A stretch of 64,000 bases of DNA from an uncultured Collinsella sp. (lineage in GTDB: Bacteria; Actinomycetota; Coriobacteriia; Coriobacteriales; Coriobacteriaceae), in NCBI GenBank assembly GCA_900539035.1, contig UQAU01000004.1, positions 1 through 64,000 on the forward strand. The letters run 5' to 3'. The translations under genes were made by a program, and so were the position numbers. Under the pieces are notes generated by a model, which searched no databases, was not told the DNA's origin, and saw only the letters and a program-made list of their open reading frames with translations. Each line of letters starts with the position of its first letter. The stretch's first letter is position 1. Shown here piece after piece: positions 33,407 through 44,965 of this stretch.

Positions 33407-35247
33407 TGACCGATCTTGCATCCACCACACCACAATCGCTCGGTCGCGATCCCATGGTCGGCCTGCGCCTGGCGCGTGTCGACGGGTTTGAGCCGGCCAT
33501 TGCGCTCGGTCAGGACGAACTGCCTGCCTATCTGCGTCGTTTTACGATACTGTTTGCCGACGATGCCACCATGCGCCGTGGCGGTATCGGCCGCGTGACG
33601 CGTGCTGTCAACGCCCAAGGCGAGGACGTAGCACTCAAACAGCTCATCTTGCCGACGCGCGATGAGTTTGACGACGATGCCGCCCATGAGTCGCTGGTCG
33701 CCAAGTTCAAAGCGGCATTTCGCGAGGAATATGAATGCCATCGCGCCCTTTCGGGCCTTAAGGGCTTTCCCCGCCTCTATGGCTGGGGCGAGGTTGATGG
33801 TGTGCCTGCAATTGTCATGGAATGGGTCGAGGGCGAGACGCTCGCCCGCTTGCGTTCGCGACTCGCCGTGGACGATGCCGGACGCCTGTCGCCGCTTGTG
33901 GCGGCGCGTCTGGGTCGCGACCTGTTCGATCTGCTCTGCCGTATGAGCCTGGTGGGTGAGGGCTTTGTCCATCGCGATATCTCGCCCGCTAATATTATGG
34001 TGCGCACGGCGCGTCTACCGCTTGACCGGCAGCTTGCCGAGGGCACCTTTGACCTGTGCCTGATCGACTTTGGCTCGTCGCTGGCGCTTGAGCCTGCGTC
34101 GGCCGTGGCCGGTACCGGCGGCAAGGCATCCTTTACCGAGCGCTATGCCACGCTGCGTCGCGCGACGGTTGCCTATGCCCCGCCCGAGATGCTCACCGAC
34201 GATATTCCCGATCTGCGCGCTTTGCGTATGTCGCCGGCGATCGACGTCTATGCCGCGGCAAGCACGGTTTACGAGCTCATTGCCGGCGTCGCGCCATACG
34301 AAGCCGCGCCGAGCACTTCGGGCACCTCGGGTTCGCGCAAAAAGACGCGCGACATCGCGAGCCCCTACCGTCTCAAGATGGACACGCGGCCCGACTATCC
34401 CATTGGTGCCCATGCGCCCGGTTGTGATTTGACTCAGCTGCTTCGTCGTGAGCCCGATGTGGCGCTCGCCGCGGCCGAGCAGGCCCAGCAGCTAGGGCTT
34501 GAGCCGGATTCCGAAGAGCTACGCGATGCGCTGGCGTTTGTCGATGCCCAGCTGTTCGACGTGGTGATGGCCTGTCTGTCCAGCCATCAAAAAGATCGTC
34601 CCGAGCCGGCGGCGGTCGAGGCGGCGCTCTCAGCGTTTTGTGACCACTATGCGCAAAATGTCGGCCGTTCGCTCCGCGGCGAGCCGCTCACGCCGTGCCC
34701 CATGGATGCGTCTGGCCGCGCGGTTCGTCGCGCGCTGATGGTCGGCGCGACGGTCGTCTGTGGCGTGGTTTGGGCTGTGATCGTGGTTTCGGCCGCGCTG
34801 CTGGCGTCGGGCGCTCGCGTGACGGCGACTTTGGGATCGCTCGTGTGGTCTGGGTCGCTACCGGGTATTATTGCCGCACTGGCGTTGGCGCTGCCAGGCA
34901 TAGCCGGCGTTGCCGCGGGGGCGCTTGCGCGCGATCGGCGCTCGGGCTTCCTGCAGGGTGTGCTTGCGCTTTCTGCCTGCGAGGTTCCGGTGCTGGTTGT
35001 GGCTGCATGTAGCGTATTTTCCCAACGCGCCGTGATGGGCGGCCTTGTTGCCGCTCTGGTTGCAACCTATACGCTTACGTGGTTTTTGCTTGCGATGGGC
35101 TTTGCCTTTGAACTTCCCGTTTCGGCACCACGACGCACAAAAGCCCAGATGGCGACTCCGCTTGCCGGTGGAGCCGCAGCTGCCCGTACTTTTGGCGGAC
35201 CTGTCGAAGTATCGTCCGATTCTATTTCTACGACTAAGGAGGCCTAG
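33403..35247 (+). CDS. Serine/threonine protein kinase with C-terminal membrane helices
   Basis: A 614-residue protein. The kinase domain spans about 45-410 and is more divergent than PknB: GGIGRV, VALKQL, catalytic loop HRDISPAN and DFGSS are recognisable, and CAPPE/YAPPEM is replaced by YAPPEML. The catalytic Asp and Asn are kept, the loop Lys is Ser. It contains a long insertion before the C-lobe end. About four membrane helices (about 445-575) follow, then a short tail. It overlaps the upstream gene by four bases and is followed three bases later by a FHA-domain gene, suggesting a self-contained phosphosignalling unit separate from the division operon. Confidence 0.85.
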   Translation: MMTDLASTTPQSLGRDPMVGLRLARVDGFEPAIALGQDELPAYLRRFTILFADDATMRRGGIGRVTRAVNAQGEDVALKQLILPTRDEFDDDAAHESLVAKFKAAFREEYECHRALSGLKGFPRLYGWGEVDGVPAIVMEWVEGETLARLRSRLAVDDAGRLSPLVAARLGRDLFDLLCRMSLVGEGFVHRDISPANIMVRTARLPLDRQLAEGTFDLCLIDFGSSLALEPASAVAGTGGKASFTERYATLRRATVAYAPPEMLTDDIPDLRALRMSPAIDVYAAASTVYELIAGVAPYEAAPSTSGTSGSRKKTRDIASPYRLKMDTRPDYPIGAHAPGCDLTQLLRREPDVALAAAEQAQQLGLEPDSEELRDALAFVDAQLFDVVMACLSSHQKDRPEPAAVEAALSAFCDHYAQNVGRSLRGEPLTPCPMDASGRAVRRALMVGATVVCGVVWAVIVVSAALLASGARVTATLGSLVWSGSLPGIIAALALALPGIAGVAAGALARDRRSGFLQGVLALSACEVPVLVVAACSVFSQRAVMGGLVAALVATYTLTWFLLAMGFAFELPVSAPRRTKAQMATPLAGGAAAARTFGGPVEVSSDSISTTKEA

Positions 35248-35250
35248 GTC

Positions 35251-36189
35251 ATGGCATCTCAAGTTGAGCTCACCCCATGCGGGGCCATGTTTGACATCTT
35301 TAAGCGCGCGGCGCATCTGAGCCATATCGAGCTGTGCGGCTTGGTGCTTTCGTCCCGTCCGCTCGCCGACGGCCGCAGCCCACAGAGCCGAGCCGCCGAT
35401 CGCTCTTGGGTTTCCCGCTTTATCGTTCGCGCGCCGGTCGGCACGCTTCAGCATCGCTACTTTGCCGAATACGGTACCTCGGCTGCGCGTATTATGTCGC
35501 AACTGGCCCTGCGCCAGCGCAATCCCATGGACTCCACGGCTGTGATCAATATGGTGTGCGGTCCTGCAGGTGAACCGATGGTACGCGCGCTCGAAGAGTG
35601 CCACCAGGACACGAATCTCTATCGCAACGCGCTCGATCGCCTGTCCCAGGCGGCGGAACTCATGCCCGCCGAGCGCGCCGAGGCCGTGCTGGTGCTGTTT
35701 GTCGCCGTCGGTTGTTCGGCGGATGTGCGGTCCTCGGTGAACTATGCCATCGACTACGCGCACGCGACCTGTGGCGGAGGCACATCCACGCCGCGTTCGC
35801 TTGGCATGTCGATGACCGCGGGCGAACGCGAACCCGCCCCGGCGCACCCCTTGGGCTTGCTGCGCGTACAAAACAGTTTTGTCGTGAGCGCCCCGCGCTG
35901 GATTCAGCCGAGTGAGCAGGGTGTTGAGATTGGCGCGCTGGCCACTGGCGAGGGCGATATTACCGACGTCGGCGACGATGTCTCGGCCCGCCATGCCCAT
36001 ATCTGGTGCGATGCTCAAAATATCTGGCACGTCGAGGACTTGTCGTCCACCAACGGAACCGTGGTGGTAAACGGGGCCACGCGCGTCTGCATTCAGGTCG
36101 AACCCGGCCGTTCCGCCCAACTCAATCCCGGCGACGAGCTCAAGCTCGGCGAATCCACTACCTACGCCATTCTCTTCGGTGCCCTCTAG
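35251..36189 (+). CDS. FHA domain protein of second kinase operon
   Basis: A 312-residue protein. The N-terminal ~190 residues are of unknown fold; the C-terminal ~90 residues form a FHA domain with DDVSARHAHIW and LSSTNGTVVVNG, expected to bind phosphothreonine on the adjacent kinase or its substrates. No membrane helix is seen. AAGGAGG overlaps the end of the kinase gene. Last gene of the three-gene operon; repeats of REP-like character follow the stop. Confidence 0.82.
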   Translation: MASQVELTPCGAMFDIFKRAAHLSHIELCGLVLSSRPLADGRSPQSRAADRSWVSRFIVRAPVGTLQHRYFAEYGTSAARIMSQLALRQRNPMDSTAVINMVCGPAGEPMVRALEECHQDTNLYRNALDRLSQAAELMPAERAEAVLVLFVAVGCSADVRSSVNYAIDYAHATCGGGTSTPRSLGMSMTAGEREPAPAHPLGLLRVQNSFVVSAPRWIQPSEQGVEIGALATGEGDITDVGDDVSARHAHIWCDAQNIWHVEDLSSTNGTVVVNGATRVCIQVEPGRSAQLNPGDELKLGESTTYAILFGAL

Positions 36190-36235
36190 CCGGCAGATAG
36201 GGACGTTCCTTTTCTGCCGGCACTTGGGGACACTC
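36190..36235. repeat. REP-like palindromic element
   Basis: CCGGCAGA (36190-36197) and TCTGCCGG (36213-36220) flank TAGGGACGTTCCTTT; a second partial unit CACTTGGGGACACTCCTTGG follows. The same core (GGGGACgTTCCTTT) recurs at 41910-41960. Confidence 0.7.
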
Positions 36236-36640
36236 CTTGGCGCACCAGAGCCGGTCGCCCAGGGATGGAGGGGCCATTTTGGCCCTTGGCAGTCACCCAA
36301 GGTAAACCTTTACCGCCCGCCTATATTTGCCGAAATTACACTTGACGGCGGGGTACAATAAACCCGCATGCGGATTTCCGTTGCGGGCGCTTCCCATCGC
36401 CGGGGCGTGCCCGGGAGCATCCGGCATGCGGCCTTTGCGGCGCTCGGTCATGTGCAAGACGGGTAGCTGGGCTTGTGGAGCGCGTGCAGCCCTCCTCGCC
36501 TCGGCATGCCTTCTCTCCACGCCATGTACCTGCTGCTGAGCCTGCCTGCCAGATGATTGGAAGCAACAGCGAAAATCCCATCACGCCAACATCCCGGCGA
36601 TCGCCGGGGCCTGTATACCTATATGAGAGGAGAGGGGTAT
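36236..36640 (+). promoter_or_regulatory. Promoter and long leader of the PFOR gene
   Basis: GGGGTACAAT near 36350 is the likely -10 box, which would give a leader of about 280 bases before the ATG at 36641. The leader is GC-rich with several complementary stretches, for example GTGGAG/CTCCAC between about 36474 and 36522. I cannot match it to a known riboswitch or structured RNA. Confidence 0.45.
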
Positions 36641-40180
<3,540 letters not shown>

Positions 40181-40190
40181 GTCTCTCACC

Positions 40191-40315
40191 GCAGGATCTG
40201 AGGGCTGACCTTCGCGGACGTCCTCGGACATGAAAGAACCCCCGCTGCGCACTACGTGCGGCGGGGGTTCTTTCGTCCTGCGGAGTGTCCGCGAAGGTCA
40301 GCCCTCAGATCCTGC
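40191..40315. repeat. Perfect 29-bp inverted repeat enclosing the PFOR terminator
   Basis: The arms 40191-40219 and 40287-40315 are exactly complementary over 29 bases. Between them lies a second hairpin with AAGAACCCCCGC and GCGGGGGTTCTTT arms (about 40235-40273), able to stop transcription in both directions. The left arm begins 11 bases after the PFOR stop. Confidence 0.92.
40232..40274. terminator. Bidirectional terminator after PFOR
   Basis: GAAAGAACCCCCGC and GCGGGGGTTCTTTC form a 14-bp stem over a partly paired loop; T-rich ends are available in both directions. Nested in the long inverted repeat at 40191-40315. Confidence 0.85.
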
Positions 40316-40834
40316 TACGACTACGTCCTCAGATTGTGTGGGCGGATGAAGGACGTAGTTGGCCGGGTATTCCGTCCCTTCGCTGTTTCGCGGCTTTGCC
40401 GCGAAACCTCGCGCCACTTTGGGGATGGATGGGGGACTTGGCTGTTGCCGCCTTTTCGGAGCGCTTCTTTATTCCTTTTGCTGGATGAAAAGCCCCTTGT
40501 TTTTGCAGGGGTGCATACTCGACTTATAAGTGCATAGAATCTCGTATAGCGCGAGTAAGATATTGCGCTGTCCGTTTTGTGTTTAGCAGAGATGTAGTTT
40601 GCATAATCCGACATAATCCTCGCTTCATTTAAATAAAGTCGCACGTAAATTACGTAGATATGTCTGAGCTGGAGTTCTGTACGCTGAGCGGACAAAAACG
40701 ACCGTTCACCGTTCCGCTATTTTCAAAATGAATAAAATGAGCGATAAAGAGAATATAAACCTTAATAAACTCGCGTATTGCACGGACGCGGGTTATTAAT
40801 GGGTTGTAGGCCTTTTACAGAAAGGATTCCAGCA
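40316..40834. promoter_or_regulatory. Long AT-rich region upstream of carbamate kinase
   Basis: About 520 bases without a gene. It contains TTGCATAAT (40599-40607), the perfect 13-bp palindrome ACGTAAATTACGT (40643-40655) and several A/T-rich tracts between 40680 and 40790. No definite promoter could be chosen. The length and base composition suggest regulated expression of arcC. Confidence 0.45.
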
Positions 40835-41797
40835 ATGTCTAAGCCTCTTGGCAAGCCCGATCGTATTGTCGTCGCCCTTGGCGGCAACGCCCTCGGCAAC
40901 AACCCCGTTGAGCAGATCGAGGCCGTGAGCAACACCGCTCACGCTCTTCTCGGCCTGATCGAGCAGGGCAACGAGATCATCATCACCCACGGCAACGGCC
41001 CGCAGGTCGGCATGATCCAGAACGCCTTCGCCGCTGCCCACGACGCCATCGGCACCCCCGAGATGCCGCTGCCCGAGTGCGGCGCAATGTCCCAGGGCTA
41101 CATTGGCTATCACCTGCAGCAGGGCATCGGCCGCGAGATGCACAAGCGCTATAAGCGTTGGCACGCCGCCACCGTCGTCACCCAGATCGAGTGCGATCCC
41201 GACGATCCCGCGTTCAAGAACCCGACCAAGCCCATCGGCCCCTTCTATACCGAGGAGCAGGCCAAGGAGTTTATGGCTGAGGACCCCTCCAAGGTCTTCG
41301 TCGAGGATTCCGGCCGCGGCTGGCGTCGCGTCGTCGCTTCCCCCGATCCCAAGAAAATCGTCGAGGCCGACTCCATCCTCAACCTGCTCGACAACGAGTT
41401 CATCGTCATCGCCTGCGGTGGCGGCGGCATCCCCGTCGTCCGCGACTACGAGAACAAGGGCTGCTACAAGGGCGTCCCCGCCGTCATCGACAAGGACCTG
41501 GGCGGCGAGCTGCTGGCCGAGGACTGCGATGCCGACGTCCTGTTCCTGCTAACCGCCGTTGAGCATGTCGCCATCAACTTTGGCAAGCCCAACCAGGAGG
41601 AGCTCGAGGACCTCACCGCCGACGAGGCCGAGCGCCTGGCCGACGAGGGCCAGTTCGGCAAGGGTTCCATGGAGCCCAAGGTCCGCGCTGCTATCAAGTT
41701 CGCCCGTTCCCGCAAGGGCCGCACCTGCATCATCGGCGCTCTGGACAAGGCCGCCGAGACCATGGCCGGCCTCTCCGGTACCCGCATCCACGAGTAG
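40835..41797 (+). CDS. arcC: Carbamate kinase
   Basis: A 320-residue amino-acid-kinase-fold enzyme that makes ATP from carbamoyl phosphate, releasing CO2 and ammonia. Family features are VVALGGNALG at the N-terminus, THGNGPQVG, GWRRVVASPDP and ACGGGGIPV, plus the C-terminal GSMEPKVRAA. AAAGGA lies 8 bases before the ATG at 40835. No arcA or arcB is nearby, so the carbamoyl phosphate must come from a distant ornithine carbamoyltransferase or from a ureide or agmatine route; the APC permease and amidohydrolase downstream might supply substrate. Followed by a terminator. Confidence 0.95.
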   Translation: MSKPLGKPDRIVVALGGNALGNNPVEQIEAVSNTAHALLGLIEQGNEIIITHGNGPQVGMIQNAFAAAHDAIGTPEMPLPECGAMSQGYIGYHLQQGIGREMHKRYKRWHAATVVTQIECDPDDPAFKNPTKPIGPFYTEEQAKEFMAEDPSKVFVEDSGRGWRRVVASPDPKKIVEADSILNLLDNEFIVIACGGGGIPVVRDYENKGCYKGVPAVIDKDLGGELLAEDCDADVLFLLTAVEHVAINFGKPNQEELEDLTADEAERLADEGQFGKGSMEPKVRAAIKFARSRKGRTCIIGALDKAAETMAGLSGTRIHE

Positions 41798-41862
41798 TCT
41801 CTACTCTGTTGTATCTCTCGTGGGCGCCAGGCAAAGCGCCCACAAACTAGCCTCTCTTCATG

Positions 41863-41897
41863 AGCCCCGCAGTCCGCTCCGACTGCGGGGCTTTTGT
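41863..41897 (+). terminator. Terminator of arcC
   Basis: AGCCCCGCAGT (41863-41873) and ACTGCGGGGCT (41882-41892) form a perfect 11-bp stem followed by TTTTGTTT. An upstream GTGGGCGC/GCGCCCAC hairpin is also present in the gap. Confidence 0.9.
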
Positions 41898-41902
41898 TTC
41901 AA

Positions 41903-42020
41903 CCCGGCACTTGGGGACGTTCCTTTCCTACCGGCATCTTGGGACAGTCCTTTTCGACAGCACGAGCGGTCGTCCGCAAAGGCTGTCCCCAACGACCACT
42001 CATTTAAGTCTGTCCCCAAT
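41903..42020. repeat. REP-like palindrome cluster
   Basis: CCGGCACTTGGGGACGTTCC, then ACCGGCATCTTGGGACAGTCC, and inverted copies GGCTGTCCCCAA and GTCTGTCCCCAATGG on the other side. The core GGGGACGTTCC matches the element at 36190-36235. It is bounded by the arcC terminator and the stop of the C39-like gene. No associated transposase is in the window. Confidence 0.7.
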
Positions 42021-42022
42021 GG

Positions 42023-43024
42023 CTAGTAGGCCCACATGGCTTCGATTTCGTTGAGGACTTCTACGACGCCCCAGCGGCGGGCGCTACGGCTGGCCGAGTT
42101 GGGGTCGTAGAGGCCAATCTGGTTGGCGTCGTCGATGCCGTAGAGCACGATGTAGTGGCCTACGTTGGTAAACGTACCGGGGCGCACTGCGGCGATGACG
42201 GGCGCACCCGAGCGAAGTGCTTGGGTAATCGATTCGCGATCGTTATAGAGCTGTGTTCCGTTGAGCCCCAGCTGCCACGCACCGCCTGTCATAAACGACC
42301 ACTCGGTGGCACCGGTGGGGGCATAGTTGCCCGCCTCGGAAAGGGCGCACATATCTGCCGGTGTCATATCGGTGCGTCCCGTTTTAAAGATGTAGACCAT
42401 GGTGAGGCAGGTGGGTCCGCAGCCGTTTTGGCGGATGGTGCCGCCGGCGTAGGGCAGCTCCGACCATGCGGGGTCAATCTGGTAGATATGCGGCATGGTG
42501 CCGGCACTCCACTGCGAACGCGGGGTCGAAAAAGCAAACGAGTAGCCGAGTGCGACCGGGGCTTTGAGGAGCTTTTCCTCGGCGGTGGGCTCTAGACCGG
42601 CAGAGCCATGCGAGGCACACGACCCCAGATACACAAAGGCCAGACATGCCATGATGGAGCACAGGGCAAGACGGAGACGATGAATCTGCGGATTGGCGGC
42701 CCTGACACGTCCCATCGGCCGTGGCCGCTTTGCGCCGCATCCACCGCGGGGCTTCGAAAAGAAACGGCTGATGTGATCGTCAGACTTTCGCCGATCGTTT
42801 TTCTGCCGCCGAGGCACTTCGGCCCGGTGTTGACGGGTGCCCGAGCACGGGCGATCCGCCTGACGCGCGCCGGCATTCTGCGGCATAGACGACGAGGGAC
42901 GATCCTGCGGACGCTGCGGGTTCTGTGGCCCGTCGTTGTCAGAAACACTCCTGGATGCTGGCGTGGTACGCCCGGCAAGGCGAACGTTTCGCTGCCGTTC
43001 GCCGTCGTTGTATTCGTATGCCAT
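42023..43024 (-). CDS. C39-like cysteine peptidase, membrane-anchored
   Basis: A 333-residue protein. About 115 N-terminal residues are polar and Arg-rich, followed by one hydrophobic helix (about 117-137) ending in LGSC. The C-terminal ~155 residues form a peptidase_C39_2-like papain-fold domain: IDPAWSELPY, QNGCGPTCLTMVY with the candidate nucleophile C202, NVGHYIVLYGID with H290 and YDPNS with D307. It probably cleaves or binds exported peptides or wall components at the outer face. ATG 43024 is preferred, as GAGGTGG lies upstream; the GTG at 43033 sits in that site. Divergent from the APC permease gene. Activity inferred from fold only. Confidence 0.75.
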   Translation of the reverse strand: MAYEYNDGERQRNVRLAGRTTPASRSVSDNDGPQNPQRPQDRPSSSMPQNAGARQADRPCSGTRQHRAEVPRRQKNDRRKSDDHISRFFSKPRGGCGAKRPRPMGRVRAANPQIHRLRLALCSIMACLAFVYLGSCASHGSAGLEPTAEEKLLKAPVALGYSFAFSTPRSQWSAGTMPHIYQIDPAWSELPYAGGTIRQNGCGPTCLTMVYIFKTGRTDMTPADMCALSEAGNYAPTGATEWSFMTGGAWQLGLNGTQLYNDRESITQALRSGAPVIAAVRPGTFTNVGHYIVLYGIDDANQIGLYDPNSASRSARRWGVVEVLNEIEAMWAY

Positions 43025-43382
43025 TTGTACCACCTCGTCTCATATATAACCCGTCCATCCTACAAAAAAGACGTGCAGCAAATGAGCGCGTGCGACAAAA
43101 GTTCGATAAACGGCACGAACAGGGTGAGCTTGGCGCCATAAAGCGACACCTTCTGCGAGCAATCGAATCGCGCCATCAAAACGGGCGCTCGCAACGAGTG
43201 GCGTCCCTCGCCGTTCGTCCCAAAAACGGTGCCGCTCGTTTTGCAGTTCTGCCTTCGGTCGAGCTGCAAGCGGCGCTGCTGTGCCAAGGCTGTATCTTAA
43301 AGCCACGAAATAAAAGTGCGCGGCAAAACAGACCGCGCAAGGGGTGACGCCAAGGGGCGTCAAATAGGAAAGGAGGGGAACA
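43025..43382. other. Divergent intergenic region, C39-like gene and APC permease
   Basis: No gene is seen. Between the two starts lie GCGCGG/CCGCGC (about 43315-43337) and TGACGCC-AAGG-GGCGTCA (43345-43362); the latter ends ten bases before the permease Shine-Dalgarno AAAGGAGGGG. No clear promoter was identified. Confidence 0.4.
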
Positions 43383-44834
43383 ATGGCGGACAAGAACGCA
43401 GAAGTTGCAGTCGAGGATAACGGCGGCATGAAGAAAACGCTTTCGCTCTGGAACTTCTTCACCATCGGTTTCGGCGCCATCATCGGTACCGGTTGGGTTC
43501 TGCAGGTCGGCGACTGGATGGTCGTGGGCGGCGGTCCCGTTCCCGCTATGATTGCATTCCTCTTGGGTGCAATCTTCCTCGTGCCCGTCGGAGCTGTTTT
43601 CGGTGAGCTCACGGCTGCTATCCCCATCTCGGGTGGCATCGTCGAGTATGTCGATCGTAGCTTTGGCCGTACACTGAGCTACATTACCGGTTGGCTCTTG
43701 GCCCTGGGCAACGGTATCCTGTGCCCGTGGGAGGCCATCGCCATCTCGACCCTCGTATCCGAGATGTTCGGCAGCCTGCCCGGCCTTGAGTGGCTGCGCG
43801 CCATCAAGCTCTACACCATCCTGGGCGCCGACGTTTACCTGTTCCCGACGCTGATCGCACTCGGCTTTGCAGCCTACGTCATCTTCCTCAATTTCCGCGG
43901 TGCCAGCTCGGCCGCCAAGCTCCAAGCCTTCCTGACCAAGGCCCTGCTCTGCGGCATGCTGCTCGCCATGGGCGTCTCGCTGTTCACCGGCTCGCCGAGC
44001 AACGCCATGCCCGTGTTCTCTCAGGTCGCCGGCGCTGGCGGCGGCAAGGCCGCCACCGAGGGCACCAGCCTGTTCGCCGGTATCGTGTCGGTCCTGGTTC
44101 TGACCCCGTTCTTCTACGCTGGTTTCGACACCATTCCCCAGCAGGCTGAGGAAGCAGCCGAGGGCCTTAACTGGAACAAGTTCGGCAAGATCATCTCCCT
44201 GGCCCTGCTGGCCGCCGGCGGCTTCTACATGGTCTGCATCTACTCGTTCGGCACCATCCTCGACTGGCATGAGTTTGTTAAGAGCCCGGTTCCCGCGCTT
44301 GCCTGCCTCAAGGGCATCAACATGCTCCTGTACCTGGCCATGCTCGTCATCGCCACGCTTGGACCCATGGGCCCGATGAACTCCTTCTACGGCGCCACGA
44401 GCCGCATTATGCTCGCCATGGGCCGCAAGGGCCAGCTGCCCGAGAAGTTCGCCGAGGTCGATCCCAGCTCCGGCGCTCCCAAGCTCGCCTGCGTCGTTCT
44501 GGGCGTCATCACCGTCGTCGGTCCGTTCCTGGGCAAGAACATGCTCATCCCTCTGACCAACGTTTCGGCTCTCGCCTTCATCTTCTCCTGCGGCATGGTC
44601 GCCCTCGCCTGCCTGCGCATGCGCTTCACCGAGCCCGACCTGCCTCGTCCCTACGAGGTGCCCGGCGGCAAGTTTGGCATCGGTCTCGCTATCGCTGCCT
44701 GTGCCATCATCATCGGCCTGCTTGTGATTCCGTTCTCTCCCGCCTCCCTCAACATGGTGGAGTGGAGCATCGTGATCGGCTGGTTGGCGATTGGCCTGGC
44801 CCTCATGGCTTTTACCAATTCCCGCAAAAAGTAA
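43383..44834 (+). CDS. APC superfamily amino acid permease
   Basis: A 483-residue transporter with about twelve membrane helices. Helix 1 carries the APC signature FTIGFGAIIGTGW, followed by GELTAAIPISGG in helix 2/3 and TPFFYAGFDTIPQQAEE, which is common in the APA/EAT branches. Probably imports an amino acid or related amine; the substrate cannot be read. AAAGGAGGGG precedes the ATG. An amidohydrolase gene follows 131 bases downstream with no terminator, so the two may be co-transcribed and the permease may supply that enzyme. Confidence 0.88.
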   Translation: MADKNAEVAVEDNGGMKKTLSLWNFFTIGFGAIIGTGWVLQVGDWMVVGGGPVPAMIAFLLGAIFLVPVGAVFGELTAAIPISGGIVEYVDRSFGRTLSYITGWLLALGNGILCPWEAIAISTLVSEMFGSLPGLEWLRAIKLYTILGADVYLFPTLIALGFAAYVIFLNFRGASSAAKLQAFLTKALLCGMLLAMGVSLFTGSPSNAMPVFSQVAGAGGGKAATEGTSLFAGIVSVLVLTPFFYAGFDTIPQQAEEAAEGLNWNKFGKIISLALLAAGGFYMVCIYSFGTILDWHEFVKSPVPALACLKGINMLLYLAMLVIATLGPMGPMNSFYGATSRIMLAMGRKGQLPEKFAEVDPSSGAPKLACVVLGVITVVGPFLGKNMLIPLTNVSALAFIFSCGMVALACLRMRFTEPDLPRPYEVPGGKFGIGLAIAACAIIIGLLVIPFSPASLNMVEWSIVIGWLAIGLALMAFTNSRKK

Positions 44835-44965
44835 CGCCTAGCCGGGGCGGATCGGGTGCGCGGTGCCCTCTCTCCCGCGCACCGAACCCGGCACCATTTG
44901 GGTAGCTTTGTGAGGCCTTAACCCAACACGGCCTCGCCCACTATATGGATCCATAAGGAGGAACC

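Noticed and set aside
36360..36640. PFOR leader as a known structured RNA (6S, SRP or riboswitch)
   Set aside because: None of the conserved sequences of those RNAs could be recognised; it is left as a GC-rich leader of unknown type.
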